This document shows positions 7,753 to 16,131 of a stretch of DNA of 64,000 bases, one piece after another. Source of the stretch: Paenibacillus rhizophilus (GTDB lineage: Bacteria > Bacillota > Bacilli > Paenibacillales > Paenibacillaceae). The position numbers and the translations under genes were made by a program. The stretch spans positions 1,097,781 through 1,161,780 of the forward strand of contig NZ_RQPI01000001.1 in NCBI RefSeq assembly GCF_003854965.1, given 5' to 3'. The notes below the pieces were generated by a model. The model was not told the origin of the DNA. It saw only the letters and a list, made by a program, of their open reading frames with translations, and ran no database searches. Numbering within the stretch: the first letter of the stretch is position 1; each line of letters starts with the position of its first letter.

Positions 7753-8781
7753 CTAGTCCATATCTTCCGATGCCCGGTTAATCTGGTCGGCGACTCTGTC
7801 GAGACGTTCCAGCTGATAACCATAATCGTAGATCGCTCCGGCGACGACGGCAAGTCTAAGGCGGTTCGTGTTTCCTTGTCTATAGCCTTGAACCACCGAC
7901 TCCAGGAAGCCGTCATTGTCATCGCCAAGGGGCTCCGTCTCCGATATCCCCGGTTTAATCTTATCCTGAAACTTCAGCAAAATATGCTCATGATATTTGA
8001 TCAGCAGCTCCAGATGGCGGTCGAACACTACGTCGGTCTCCTCGCTCCTCATGGCCTGAAAATAATGCCGGTCTACCGCATCCAGCACTTCATAGCCTTT
8101 TTGCAGAGAGGAAAGCAAATTTTTATACACCACCATCTGTCTGGTCTGGCTGTATTTCGGTTTCCGAAGCTGCTTCTGTTCCTCTTCGAACAAGGCGTAT
8201 TTGTCCGCCAGCGAGCGTATCGAACCTTCGAGCGCGTTCTTCTCGTCCCGGAACACACTTTCTTTCATTTCATGCGAGACGGCGGTGCGCATCAGCAGAG
8301 AAAGGCTGTTAAAGACACGCTCGATCTGGTTGATATACTGCTTCCTTGGTTTCGGCGGAAAAACAAAAATGTTAATGACAAAAGCCGAGACGATCCCCGT
8401 CATCAGCACCAGAAACCGGGTAAGCGCAAACTGCCACTCTCCCGATCCCTCCATCACGGATATGACCGTAACGAGCGTCAGGCCGATCGTATCCGAGCGG
8501 TTCATCTTCATGCTGAGCATAATGACCAGGATGCAGACAATGCCTACGGCGATGGGCTGGTTGGACAGCAGCATGCCGCCAAGCAGCGCAATGACCGCTC
8601 CGGCCGTACTGGTCTGAATCTGGTCCAGAAAGTGCCGCCAGGACCGGTAGATGGACGGCTGCATTGCAAATATGGCCGCAATTCCCGCGCCTGTGGGCGA
8701 AGAGAACTTCAGCAGCGTGGCGAGATATAGGGCAAGCGTTACCGCCAGTCCCGTCTTAAGTACGCGGGCGCCAAAATTCAC
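7753..8781 (-). CDS. Aromatic acid exporter family membrane protein (ArAE_1/FUSC-like)
   Basis: The 342-residue protein has an N-terminal membrane half with four to five hydrophobic segments (residues ~5-160, including LAVTLALYLATLL and AVIALLGGMLL) and a charged cytosolic C-terminal half rich in helices. This is the layout of the short ArAE_1 (DUF939) proteins found in Bacillota, related to the FUSC superfamily; substrates are mostly untested. The conserved start IKTG-type motif appears as VLKTGLAVTLAL. Upstream is CAAGAGGAGGG. It is monocistronic, and its 3' UTR carries the double-hairpin element. Confidence 0.78.
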   Translation of the reverse strand: MNFGARVLKTGLAVTLALYLATLLKFSSPTGAGIAAIFAMQPSIYRSWRHFLDQIQTSTAGAVIALLGGMLLSNQPIAVGIVCILVIMLSMKMNRSDTIGLTLVTVISVMEGSGEWQFALTRFLVLMTGIVSAFVINIFVFPPKPRKQYINQIERVFNSLSLLMRTAVSHEMKESVFRDEKNALEGSIRSLADKYALFEEEQKQLRKPKYSQTRQMVVYKNLLSSLQKGYEVLDAVDRHYFQAMRSEETDVVFDRHLELLIKYHEHILLKFQDKIKPGISETEPLGDDNDGFLESVVQGYRQGNTNRLRLAVVAGAIYDYGYQLERLDRVADQINRASEDMD

Positions 8782-8956
8782 GGTCCATCCCTCCTCTTGT
8801 TTCTTCTGTCAGTTTGTTCGAACATAATTTTATTATTATTACCCATGAGGCGGAGCAGCGAAATTTAACGGGATTTAAGTCTTTTTTCAGCGTTCTTTCA
8901 GGTTTCTGGAAATACTGGATACTGCAGTTCATTTTCAAGGAAAAGAGGTGAAACTA

Positions 8957-9466
8957 TTGAGCGCGTATATCAAAAGAACGCTGGCGCTGGCCGCAGCCCT
9001 TCTGATCGGTCTGTCTTACGGCGTTTCGGCAAGCGGCACCGCTGGAGCCGAAGGCGTCTCCGACAACGGCCGGACCGCCGTTTCCCCTTCCAACCCGGAC
9101 TCCGGGTCGAACGGAGAACATAAAGCCAAGCGCCACGGCAGAGGACATTTCATCTTTATGGAAAGCGCGAAGCTGTTCGGCATGGACTGCTCCGCTCTAT
9201 CTGAAAGCCTGAAATCCGGCAAAAGTCTGGCCGATATTGCCAGGGAGGAAAAAGGCTGGACGGAAGAGCAATATGTGCAAAAGCTCGCGGACGCAGCCGG
9301 CAGCCGTATAGACAAGGGCGTCGCCGAGGGGCGCTTCACGCAGGAGCAGGCCAAACAGCTTAAGTCGGGACTGCCCGCCATGCTGAAAGCCCGGGTCAGC
9401 GAAAAGGAACCGTTCTCGGGACGGCATCATTACCCGTACCGGAAACCGGTCGATCACAACGAATAG
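8957..9466 (+). CDS. Secreted protein with a DUF2680-like helical domain
   Basis: GAGGTGA sits 5-6 bases before a TTG at 8957, which I take as the start (169 residues); an in-frame GTG at 8948 lies inside that ribosome binding site. A signal peptide (RTLALAAALLIGLSYGVSASG) has a likely ASA cleavage site. A low-complexity linker is followed by a two-helix unit (residues ~70-145): LFGMDCSALSESLKSGKSL, then REEKGWTEEQ and GRFTQEQAKQL, like the repeats in DUF2680/YckD-type envelope proteins. The tail is His/Arg/Pro rich. The role is unknown and the site is probably extracellular. Confidence 0.72.
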   Translation: MSAYIKRTLALAAALLIGLSYGVSASGTAGAEGVSDNGRTAVSPSNPDSGSNGEHKAKRHGRGHFIFMESAKLFGMDCSALSESLKSGKSLADIAREEKGWTEEQYVQKLADAAGSRIDKGVAEGRFTQEQAKQLKSGLPAMLKARVSEKEPFSGRHHYPYRKPVDHNE

Positions 9467-9488
9467 CCGTTCCCGCTCATTCACACCG

Positions 9489-9520
9489 CCGGACACCCTT
9501 AAGGGGCGTCCGGTTTTTTT
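9489..9520 (+). terminator. Intrinsic terminator of the secreted DUF2680-like gene
   Basis: CCGGACACCC pairs with GGGGCGTCCGG across TTAA and is followed by seven Ts, ~22 bases after the stop codon. Confidence 0.88.
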
Positions 9521-9534
9521 CATGCGATGCGCCG

Positions 9535-10182
9535 TTATCCCTTTCGCTTCTTCAGGAAGGAGCGGAGAGCTTCGAACAGGACGATGGAGAGCATAAGCCA
9601 GGCGCAGCTGGCAGCATACCCGCCGATCACATCGCTCGGATAATGCACGCCGAGATAGATCCGGCTCCAGCCAATTGCAGCTGTAAGGATGAAGCAGATG
9701 ACGACCAGCAGGACCCGTGCGCTTCCGGAGCGCAAATGGCGCCACAGCAAAAAGGTCAGCACGCCGTATACCGAAAAGGCGGCCATCGAATGGCCGCTTG
9801 GAAAACTGAAGCCGGGTTCTTCGATAATCCGGTGGATGTTCGGCCGCTCCCTGTGAAACCAATTCTTGAGAATCGAATTCAGGATATTTGACGTAACGCC
9901 CACCCATAGAAACAGCAGCAGCTCCAAGCGGTGCTTTAGAAACAGAAACAGGGCAGCCATAATTACAAGCGACAGGCTGATGACGATTTTGGATGATCCG
10001 ACAAGCGATAGAGATTTGGCCGCAGAGGTAAGCGCCGGCGATTCGGGAGACTGTACGAGATGAATAATCCGATCGTCAAACCATGCCGTGTGGTTGTAAG
10101 TGACCAGGACGGAAATAAGCCCGAAAATCACCGCAAACAGAAGAAAAAGCTTGAAACCTCTGGACCAATGCCTAGCAGTCAA
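9535..10182 (-). CDS. PAP2-family lipid phosphatase
   Basis: The protein has six hydrophobic segments and the three PAP2 motifs: KNWFHRERP (KX6RP), PSGHS and SRIYLGVHYPSD. These form the phosphatase site in undecaprenyl-pyrophosphate or phosphatidate phosphatases; for this topology undecaprenyl pyrophosphate or PGP are candidates. I place the start at the TTG at 10182 because AAGGAGG lies 7 bases upstream; the frame extends 37 codons further but has no ribosome binding site there and a hydrophilic sequence that does not fit the family. That gives 215 residues. It is divergent from the Hfq-like gene. Confidence 0.85.
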   Translation of the reverse strand: MTARHWSRGFKLFLLFAVIFGLISVLVTYNHTAWFDDRIIHLVQSPESPALTSAAKSLSLVGSSKIVISLSLVIMAALFLFLKHRLELLLFLWVGVTSNILNSILKNWFHRERPNIHRIIEEPGFSFPSGHSMAAFSVYGVLTFLLWRHLRSGSARVLLVVICFILTAAIGWSRIYLGVHYPSDVIGGYAASCAWLMLSIVLFEALRSFLKKRKG

Positions 10183-10294
10183 TATCTTTTCCTCCTTATG
10201 AACATCCGACGGATAGAGTTTGTTTCCAGAGGATACCTTTTCCATGCTATACTTGGTTAAGTAATCAATCATAAAAAGATGGAGTGCTGCCAAA

Positions 10295-10516
10295 GTGGAA
10301 ATTCAAAAGCTTCAGGAACGCATGCTGAGCCAGTTTGTTCAGACAAAGGTTCCGCTGACGATCTTTACGACCAATGGAGTGAAAATCCAGGGCATTATGA
10401 CTTCGTATGACGCCTACACGATAACTTTGCAGGGTCAAAGCGACGGCAGGCAAAGCGTATTGTTCAAATCCGCCGTATCCACAATTGTGCCGTTAAGGCC
10501 AGTCTCTCTCCGATAA
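10295..10516 (+). CDS. hfq: Hfq-like Sm protein, divergent Sm2 motif
   Basis: The 73-residue protein aligns to Hfq: helix LQERMLSQF, Sm1 VPLTIFTTNGVKIQGIMTSYD, and Sm2 FKSAVSTIVPLRPV. Hfq forms ring hexamers that bind U-rich sRNA 3' ends on the proximal face and A-rich RNA on the distal face. The Sm1 NGV(K/R)(I/L)QG and SYD elements and an early Gln are kept, but the YKHA of typical Hfq is FKSA here, so the proximal-pocket histidine is lost. The start is GTG, with GGAG ~11 bases upstream. In B. subtilis hfq follows miaA; here it stands alone, so this may be a second paralog. Confidence 0.82.
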   Translation: MEIQKLQERMLSQFVQTKVPLTIFTTNGVKIQGIMTSYDAYTITLQGQSDGRQSVLFKSAVSTIVPLRPVSLR

Positions 10517-10539
10517 TTTAAAAGCAGTTCATGCAGGAA

Positions 10540-10567
10540 ACGCCGGTCTTTGCAGTCCGGCGTTTTT
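10540..10567 (+). terminator. Intrinsic terminator of the Hfq-like gene
   Basis: CGCCGG pairs with CCGGCG around a ~12-base loop, with TTTTT after it, 24 bases past the stop codon. Confidence 0.8.
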
Positions 10568-10608
10568 GGCGTTTCGTTGATTGATGCCGCCCTTTCCGAT
10601 CTCCGTCT

Positions 10609-11709
10609 CTATAAGAATACCGGCTTGACGCAGACGGGCTTCGCTACCTGCGCTTCACTCCCTGTAAAGGTCAGCTGTCCGCTTGCGCCATCCCTTGCAA
10701 AGACCACCAGGTTGTTGGAGTCCCGGTTGGCGACGATTAGATAATCTCCGTCCGGCGTCAGCGCAAAATGGCGCGGGTGGCCGCCGCGGGTGGACACATG
10801 CTCTACAAAAGTCAGTTCGGCCGTCGCCGGATCGACCGCATAGATGACGATGCTGTCATGTCCGCGGTTTGACCCGTAGAGATAACGTCCGTCAGGGGAC
10901 ACCGCGATTTCCGCGCAGGTATTTTCCCCGGCGTAGTCTTCCGGAAGCGTGGGAACGGTAACAACCGTTTCAAGCACGCCCGCCTCAGCCTCATATGTAA
11001 AGGAAGTAATAGTGGAATCCACTTCGTTAATGACATAAGCGGAACGTCCGTCCGGATGAAAAGTGAAATGACGCGGACCCGCCCCCGGATGAAGCGGAGT
11101 GTCTCCGTGCAGCTCCAGCGTTTCTTTTTCCCCATTAATCCGGTATGACCTGATCACATCAATTCCCAAATCGCAGACAAACAGAAAACGTTCATCCGGA
11201 CTAAACGAAGCCGAATGCGGATGAGGACGGTCCTGGCGATCAGGGTGGGCTCCATGCCCCGTATGTGCTGCGGAATCGGTCAGACGCACCGTCTTGCCTT
11301 CACTGTCAAGGGAGACGAGTCCGATCTTGCCGCCGTGATAGCTTGAGACTACGACGAATCGGCTGTCCGAGTCTCTGGAAATATGACAGGTACTCATCGC
11401 CGTTGCGCCTTCGGCGGGCATCGTGTCCGTCCGGCTGATCTCCGTTAAAGTTCCGGCTTCCGGTTCAATGGAGTACGCAACCACTTCTCCTTCCTTGACG
11501 CCTTCCGCATTCGTCTTATCGCCGATGGAATACAAGCGGTGTCCCTGCGCGTCCACATTGACGAAAGTCGGATTCGCAATCCCCTTCACTCCGCCGAGCA
11601 AGGTTAGAGCGCCTCCCCGTTCCGGTTCAAACCGGAACACATGAATGCCGTTCGCATCGGCTCCCGAATAAGAACCTACATATACTAGAAGTGTGGACGT
11701 TTGATTCAT
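10609..11709 (-). CDS. pgl: 6-phosphogluconolactonase-type lactonase (seven-bladed propeller)
   Basis: The start at ATG 11709 has AAAGGAGG upstream; the frame continues another 51 codons but that part is basic and lacks a ribosome binding site. The resulting 366-residue protein shows repeated propeller blades with FSPDERFLFVCDLG, HFTFHPDGRSAYVINE, SPDGRYLYGSNRGHDS and LTPDGDYLIVANRDSN, the pattern of the PF10282 lactonase family (YbhE/Pgl and carboxymuconate-lactonizing enzymes). It probably hydrolyses 6-phosphogluconolactone in the oxidative pentose phosphate pathway in the cytosol. The exact substrate is family inference. It is divergent from the LytTR regulator. Confidence 0.85.
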   Translation of the reverse strand: MNQTSTLLVYVGSYSGADANGIHVFRFEPERGGALTLLGGVKGIANPTFVNVDAQGHRLYSIGDKTNAEGVKEGEVVAYSIEPEAGTLTEISRTDTMPAEGATAMSTCHISRDSDSRFVVVSSYHGGKIGLVSLDSEGKTVRLTDSAAHTGHGAHPDRQDRPHPHSASFSPDERFLFVCDLGIDVIRSYRINGEKETLELHGDTPLHPGAGPRHFTFHPDGRSAYVINEVDSTITSFTYEAEAGVLETVVTVPTLPEDYAGENTCAEIAVSPDGRYLYGSNRGHDSIVIYAVDPATAELTFVEHVSTRGGHPRHFALTPDGDYLIVANRDSNNLVVFARDGASGQLTFTGSEAQVAKPVCVKPVFL

Positions 11710-11815
11710 TATGATAATTCCTCCTTTATAATCGCATTGCTTTTTATAATTTACATTTTTTCTCCGCCTATGACAAATCGCAAGTAATACGGACTTAATT
11801 ATTTTAAAAATAAGC

Positions 11816-11844
11816 TTTCCAAGGATAAATGAGCATGTTATAAT
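11816..11844 (+). promoter_or_regulatory. Sigma-A promoter of the LytTR gene
   Basis: TTTCCA (11816-11821), 17 bases, then TATAAT (11839-11844) with a TG one base upstream of the -10 box (extended -10). It lies 43 bases before the LytTR start codon. Confidence 0.7.
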
Positions 11845-11886
11845 GGAAGCGCTAACATTCAAGAATATGAATAAGGGGGAACAGGA

Positions 11887-12225
11887 ATGAACAGCATTCT
11901 ACTGGAGGCCAGAAATGTATACGAGGACTTCGAGGTGGAAACGGACGTTCTGTTCTTTAAGGTCGGAGACCATGATCTGGTCATCTTTCACGGCAGAAAC
12001 TATAATATTAAAAAAAGAATGTCTGCCGAGCAATTGAATCGTCTGCTTAAATCGTCAAGCTATTTTCATGTTCAGGGCGGCGTTTATGTTAATCTGAACA
12101 AAATTGGTTCCATCGAGGATGACTGCATCTATTTCGGTGAAAAAGGCGGTTACGCAAAGCGGATACGCATTCCGAGAAGGAAGCAGGAGCATATCCGCCA
12201 GCTGCTCCGCAGCCGGATATCCTAA
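11887..12225 (+). CDS. Stand-alone LytTR DNA-binding protein
   Basis: The 112 residues are essentially one LytTR domain: DVLFFKVGDHDLVIFHGR, MSAEQLNRLLKSSSYFHVQGGVYVNLNKIGSIE (the F-x-V..-G-V-Y-V-N-L-N-K-I core, residues ~57-72), and a basic C-terminus. LytTR domains bind direct repeats upstream of target promoters and usually follow a receiver domain. Here no receiver, membrane or sensor part is present, and no histidine kinase is adjacent. It would be an autonomous regulator or depend on a partner. Ribosome binding site is AGGGGGAACAGG. The terminator follows at 12249. Confidence 0.82.
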   Translation: MNSILLEARNVYEDFEVETDVLFFKVGDHDLVIFHGRNYNIKKRMSAEQLNRLLKSSSYFHVQGGVYVNLNKIGSIEDDCIYFGEKGGYAKRIRIPRRKQEHIRQLLRSRIS

Positions 12226-12248
12226 GGAAGCCAGCACATAGCCGTCAA

Positions 12249-12290
12249 GAAGCCGGAGAACAACGGGCGACCGTGTTTTCCGGCTTTTTC
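12249..12290 (+). terminator. Intrinsic terminator of the LytTR gene
   Basis: AAGCCGGAGAAC pairs with GTTTTCCGGCTT around a ~16-base loop; five Ts follow. It separates the LytTR gene from prsA. Confidence 0.8.
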
Positions 12291-12418
12291 CGTATATTAA
12301 TGCATTCTTAAAAAGAAAATCCGTTTTTTTATGCTTTCTTAAGGTTTGAACCTTTGTATTCTGGTAAAGTTGGTAGAGAGAAAAGCAACACCTATTAACG
12401 AAGGGAGTCATTGCTACA

Positions 12419-13519
12419 ATGGATGAAAAGAATTTGGACCAGAACGAACACCAGGATAACACCACGGCTGCGGAAAAAGCCGCCGTCGACAACACGAATC
12501 CGGAAATCCCGGTTATGGACAAGATTGGCGAACCGCCTGCAGGCGTTCCCTCTTCCTCCAAGGGGGGCAAAGGCTGGATGATCGCCTCGATCATACTGGC
12601 GGCTGCGCTTATTATTGTATTGATTAGACCGCCGTTCCAGAAGGCCGACGGACAATCCGCCGTCGCAACCGTAAACGGCAACGATATTACCAAGAACGAG
12701 CTATATGATAAATTGGTGCAAGCCGGCGGTGAATCTACGCTTCAATCCATGATCACCCAGGAGCTTGTCGATCAGGAAGCCAAGAAAGCGAACATCACGG
12801 TCACCGATGCCGATATCAACACAGAGATCGAAGATCTCAAGAAGCAGTTCGGCGGCGAAGAGGGACTGAACTCCGCTCTTTCCCAAAGCGGCATGACCCT
12901 GGACGATCTGAAGAAGCAAATGCCGCTTCAAGTCGAAATCCGCAAGCTGCTGGAGCCTAAAGTTACGGTTACCGACGACGACATCAAAAAGTATTTTGAT
13001 GAAAATAAAGCAACTCTCGGCTCGGAAGAAGAAGTCCGCGCTTCCCATATCCTCGTGAAGACGAAAGAGGAAGCCGATGCGATTGTCAAGCAGCTTAAAT
13101 CCGGCGCAGACTTCGCGGCTTTGGCCAAAGAGAAATCGGGAGATACCGGCTCCAAGGACAAAGGCGGCGATCTTGGATTCTTCAAGCGCGGCGACATGGT
13201 TGCCGCATTCTCCGACGCAGCCTTCAAGATGAAGGTCGGCGAAACAAGCGATCCGGTCAAGAGCGAGTATGGCTACCATATTATCAAAGTAACGGAACAC
13301 AAAGATGCCGTTACTCCAACGCTGGAGAACTCGAAGGAAGAAATCCGCAAGACGCTGGTTTCACAAAAAGTTTCCGAGATGTCCTCCACTTGGCTGCAAA
13401 CTTTGACTTCCGGAGCGAAGATTACGAACACGCTGACCGATGCCAAGAAGGCGGAAGCCTCTGCAGCGCCGGGAGCCTCCGCAGCGCCCGAAGCAAGTCC
13501 AAGCGCCGCTGCCAAATAA
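12419..13519 (+). CDS. prsA: PrsA/SurA-type parvulin foldase, membrane anchored
   Basis: The 366-residue protein has a charged N-terminus (1-54), one transmembrane segment (WMIASIILAAALIIVLI, ~55-72), a SurA-like chaperone region (VNGNDITKNELYDKLV to ~185) and a parvulin PPIase domain (~200-295: ASHILVKTKEEAD, GDLGFFKRGDMV, SEYGYHIIKV). It should help exported proteins fold at the outer face of the membrane. Unlike B. subtilis PrsA there is no signal-peptide lipobox cysteine, so it is anchored by an uncleaved helix. The C-terminal tail is Ala/Pro/Ser rich. Ribosome binding site GAAGGGAG. Own terminator. Confidence 0.87.
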   Translation: MDEKNLDQNEHQDNTTAAEKAAVDNTNPEIPVMDKIGEPPAGVPSSSKGGKGWMIASIILAAALIIVLIRPPFQKADGQSAVATVNGNDITKNELYDKLVQAGGESTLQSMITQELVDQEAKKANITVTDADINTEIEDLKKQFGGEEGLNSALSQSGMTLDDLKKQMPLQVEIRKLLEPKVTVTDDDIKKYFDENKATLGSEEEVRASHILVKTKEEADAIVKQLKSGADFAALAKEKSGDTGSKDKGGDLGFFKRGDMVAAFSDAAFKMKVGETSDPVKSEYGYHIIKVTEHKDAVTPTLENSKEEIRKTLVSQKVSEMSSTWLQTLTSGAKITNTLTDAKKAEASAAPGASAAPEASPSAAAK

Positions 13520-13533
13520 GCAAGCCTATTACA

Positions 13534-13570
13534 CAAAAAGGACAAGCGACTCTGTAGCTTGTTCTTTTTT
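13534..13570 (+). terminator. Intrinsic terminator of prsA
   Basis: AAAAAGGACAAGC pairs with GCTTGTTCTTTTTT around GACTCTGTA, 14 bases after the prsA stop. Confidence 0.88.
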
Positions 13571-13613
13571 GCGTAATAAACAGTGTAAAAAACAACTCGT
13601 GGGAGCGCTTTAA

Positions 13614-13755
13614 TCAATGTTTCTCTTTCCGGATCTTCTTGTCGTGGTTCTCTCCCCACTCCTTGGCCTGCGCGGTGGCGATTGAAATCGCCCGCCCTTC
13701 TTCCTTCACAAGGGCTTTACAACTTCTTAGCCATTCCGGAAGAGATGAAACAGCC
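13614..13755 (-). pseudogene. 3' remnant of a small conserved protein gene (YdaT-like family)
   Basis: On the minus strand, directly after the nitroreductase stop, an open frame reads LVKEEGRAISIATAQAKEWG and stops at 13614. This resembles the C-terminal half of a small family in which EEG(R/I)AIAIATAQAKEW is conserved. Only 31 codons follow the nearest possible start, a GTG at 13709, which has no ribosome binding site. The expected N-terminal half with its PW...YP motif is missing; the frame instead runs back out of phase into the nitroreductase gene. The family match is from memory, so the assignment is tentative. Confidence 0.5.
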
Positions 13756-14355
13756 TTATTTAAATACTTTTACGCGCTTGTCGATCGGTTCGAATTCTTT
13801 CTCGCCAGGAGCGGTCACGATGCCGCCGAACGGCATTTGAGCGATCAGTTTCCACTCGGCAGGCAGTCCCCAAGTCGACTTCACTTCTTCGTCGATCAGC
13901 GGGTTGTAGTGCTGAAGGGAAGCCCCTACGCCGGCTTCTGCCAGAGCAGTCCACACTACGTGCTGTAGCATACCGGAAGATTGGTTGGACCAGATCGGGA
14001 AATTATCCGCATACAATGCGAAATTCTCCTGCAGGTGCTTGACGACGGCTTGATCTTCAAAAAAGAGAACCGTACCCGCGCCGGCTTTAAAGGCTGCCAT
14101 CTTTTGGGCGGTGCCTTCGAACTGATCGGCAGCCACGATTTTACGAAGCGTTTCAGATGTCAGATCCCACAGTTTATCATGCTGTTCTCCGAACAGAACA
14201 ACGGCTCTGGAGCTTTGGGAGTTAAAAGAAGTCGGGCTGTGCAGAACAGCCTGCTCCACGATTTCCTGTACTTGACCCTGCGGCACCGGCAGCTCTTTGC
14301 TAATTGCGTATACCGAGCGTCTTTTTTTCACTGCATCAAAGTAATCATTGGACAT
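13756..14355 (-). CDS. Nitroreductase-family oxidoreductase (Frm2/HBN1-like)
   Basis: The 199-residue protein starts KRRSVYAISKELP and has HSPTSFNSQSSRAVVLFG, the FMN-binding segment, then SSGMLQHVVWTALAEAGVGASLQHYNP and MPFGGIVTAPGEKEFEP. This is the Frm2-like branch of NAD(P)H-dependent flavin nitroreductases, cytosolic and dimeric, linked to fatty-acid or oxidative-stress responses in other organisms. Substrate is unknown. AGGAGGTAATAATAAT precedes the ATG at 14355. It seems monocistronic. Confidence 0.88.
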   Translation of the reverse strand: MSNDYFDAVKKRRSVYAISKELPVPQGQVQEIVEQAVLHSPTSFNSQSSRAVVLFGEQHDKLWDLTSETLRKIVAADQFEGTAQKMAAFKAGAGTVLFFEDQAVVKHLQENFALYADNFPIWSNQSSGMLQHVVWTALAEAGVGASLQHYNPLIDEEVKSTWGLPAEWKLIAQMPFGGIVTAPGEKEFEPIDKRVKVFK

Positions 14356-14451
14356 ATTATTATTACCTCCTATTTATTTAGTTTCTTACTTTTTTATATC
14401 TTAATACATTTTTTCGGAATTTTCAACTCTTCCATTAAATTTTTATCCATA

Positions 14452-14504
14452 GAAAAAGCCCAGCCGCTTCAACGCATTTGCGTTAAATAAGCGGCTGGGC
14501 TTGA
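14452..14504 (-). terminator. Terminator of the stalk-domain lipoprotein gene
   Basis: AAGCCCAGCCGCTT pairs exactly with AAGCGGCTGGGCTT; on the minus strand the hairpin is followed by TTTTT. It begins 16 bases past the lipoprotein stop at 14520. Confidence 0.9.
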
Positions 14505-14519
14505 CTGCAGCGGTAAAGG

Positions 14520-16028
14520 TTAATCGCGGGTAATGTAAATCAGGCCTTCATCGTCCACCTTCACTTCGGCGTGAAGAGCCTCGGCTACAATACGCAGTGG
14601 CACATAGCCTCTGCCGTATTTGTCAAAGATGACCGGCTCAGGCAGCTTAACCTTCGTACCGTCGATAACGGCATTCGCGGAACCCGCCTTCAGTACAATC
14701 GTGGTTCCGTAGACATCATCGATAACGGTAATCTTCTTGGATGCCGCGTCCCATTTCACCTGGGCATCCAACAGGCCGGCCAAGTAACGGAGGGGAATCA
14801 TCGTCGTTTTCCCTTTGACTACGGTATCGTACAATTTAGGATCGATGACAGCCGATTTTTTTGTAATGCCGAGATCGTCCTTGAGCACACGGTAAACCGT
14901 TGAACTGGCGTCAAAATTGCTCAATATGGAGCCGGGTGTAAACCGCATCTCCGTGATGTTAAGAGCGCCGTCCACAGCAATCGGGTCGGCTTTGACCGGT
15001 CCGTTGATGTTCCAAATCTGTGACTCTGATTTAAAGGATATACTCCGGATCGGAATGCTTCCGTCATTCGGCAGGGCCACGTTGAGACTCACGTTCTGTT
15101 TGCGGACATGCAGCGCGCTGTCCACGAACAAATCGACTTGAAGCTTCGTATCCTTACTCAGAACGGTTTTGATTTCCGGGGTCGATTGGTACAGCTTATC
15201 CAGCTGTTTGTCATACACCAGAAGAGCCGCATCGACTGCCAGTTTGGCCGCATCATGCAGAACAGGTACGACATCTTCTTTGTTATCCAGCGGAATATCG
15301 GAAAGGCCATACTGTTCCAGCAAAGCCGACGTCGATTCCTGCTTCAGCACCGGCAGCAAGTAATCGTACAAACCGTCGATCAATTGGGTAAAGCCCTCGG
15401 TATCCTTGGAGATCGACTTTAGAAAGGCTTTGAGCAGCGACGGAAGCTCATCCCCTGTCACTTCGGCATGCAGCTTCATCAGGTTCAACTGCTCCCCATA
15501 AACAGCTTCATTAACAGGAGTCACACTGATTGCCGACGGGTTCGGAAGGTTCTTGACGACAAACTGGCTCACCAGCTTGCCGACGCTTTCGGCCTTGTCC
15601 TTATCGAGCCCAACCGCGGACAGCTCTTGATCGTAACCCTGCAGCGGGAAGTAGAACGGCTTCTTGGCGCCTTCGACATTCAAGGCCAGCACCGTCTTGT
15701 TCATGTAGAAGGCGAACGGTATGCTTGCCTGCTTGAAGCCCAGCGTCCCTTCTGCTGAAATGTCTCCGTTGTCCTGAAGCTTCAGATGGCTTACATTCAA
15801 GGTTAAAGAATTGATAAGATCGATGGTTTTCTGATCCTCGGCGCTGATTCCCGAAGCGGGAACGGCATTCAGAGAGAAAGACACGCTTTCCTCAGCCGAT
15901 TTCACGTCAAGATTGCCTAGCAGCGCCTTGTTCACATCATAACCGCTTACCGCCTGACAACCCGCAAGCACCAGCAGCAGCGCCAAGATAGGAAGCAGCC
16001 ATCTCGCTCTTTTTTTCACATGTTCCAT
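14520..16028 (-). CDS. Lipoprotein with C-terminal copper-amine-oxidase-like stalk domain
   Basis: I start at ATG 16028 (after GAAGAGGGA), giving 502 residues with a basic n-region, hydrophobic core WLLPILALLLVLAGC and a lipobox LAGC, so it is a lipid-anchored surface protein. The middle ~330 residues are a beta-rich region with no recognised motif. The C-terminal ~100 residues contain TMIPLRYLAGLLDAQVKWD and RGYVPLRIVAEALHAEV, the paired repeats of the copper amine oxidase N-terminal (stalk) domain common in Paenibacillus envelope proteins. Function is unknown; a cell-wall-associated structural role is likely. A longer frame to 16115 lacks a signal at its start. Confidence 0.8.
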   Translation of the reverse strand: MEHVKKRARWLLPILALLLVLAGCQAVSGYDVNKALLGNLDVKSAEESVSFSLNAVPASGISAEDQKTIDLINSLTLNVSHLKLQDNGDISAEGTLGFKQASIPFAFYMNKTVLALNVEGAKKPFYFPLQGYDQELSAVGLDKDKAESVGKLVSQFVVKNLPNPSAISVTPVNEAVYGEQLNLMKLHAEVTGDELPSLLKAFLKSISKDTEGFTQLIDGLYDYLLPVLKQESTSALLEQYGLSDIPLDNKEDVVPVLHDAAKLAVDAALLVYDKQLDKLYQSTPEIKTVLSKDTKLQVDLFVDSALHVRKQNVSLNVALPNDGSIPIRSISFKSESQIWNINGPVKADPIAVDGALNITEMRFTPGSILSNFDASSTVYRVLKDDLGITKKSAVIDPKLYDTVVKGKTTMIPLRYLAGLLDAQVKWDAASKKITVIDDVYGTTIVLKAGSANAVIDGTKVKLPEPVIFDKYGRGYVPLRIVAEALHAEVKVDDEGLIYITRD

Positions 16029-16131
16029 TGAATCCCTCTTCTCTATTGTATTGGCATTCAACGCTATTATCTCAGGAAAGGGATATTCTGTAAACCGAGA
16101 GAGACCTTTAACCATTCTTCCGGGGGCTTAT

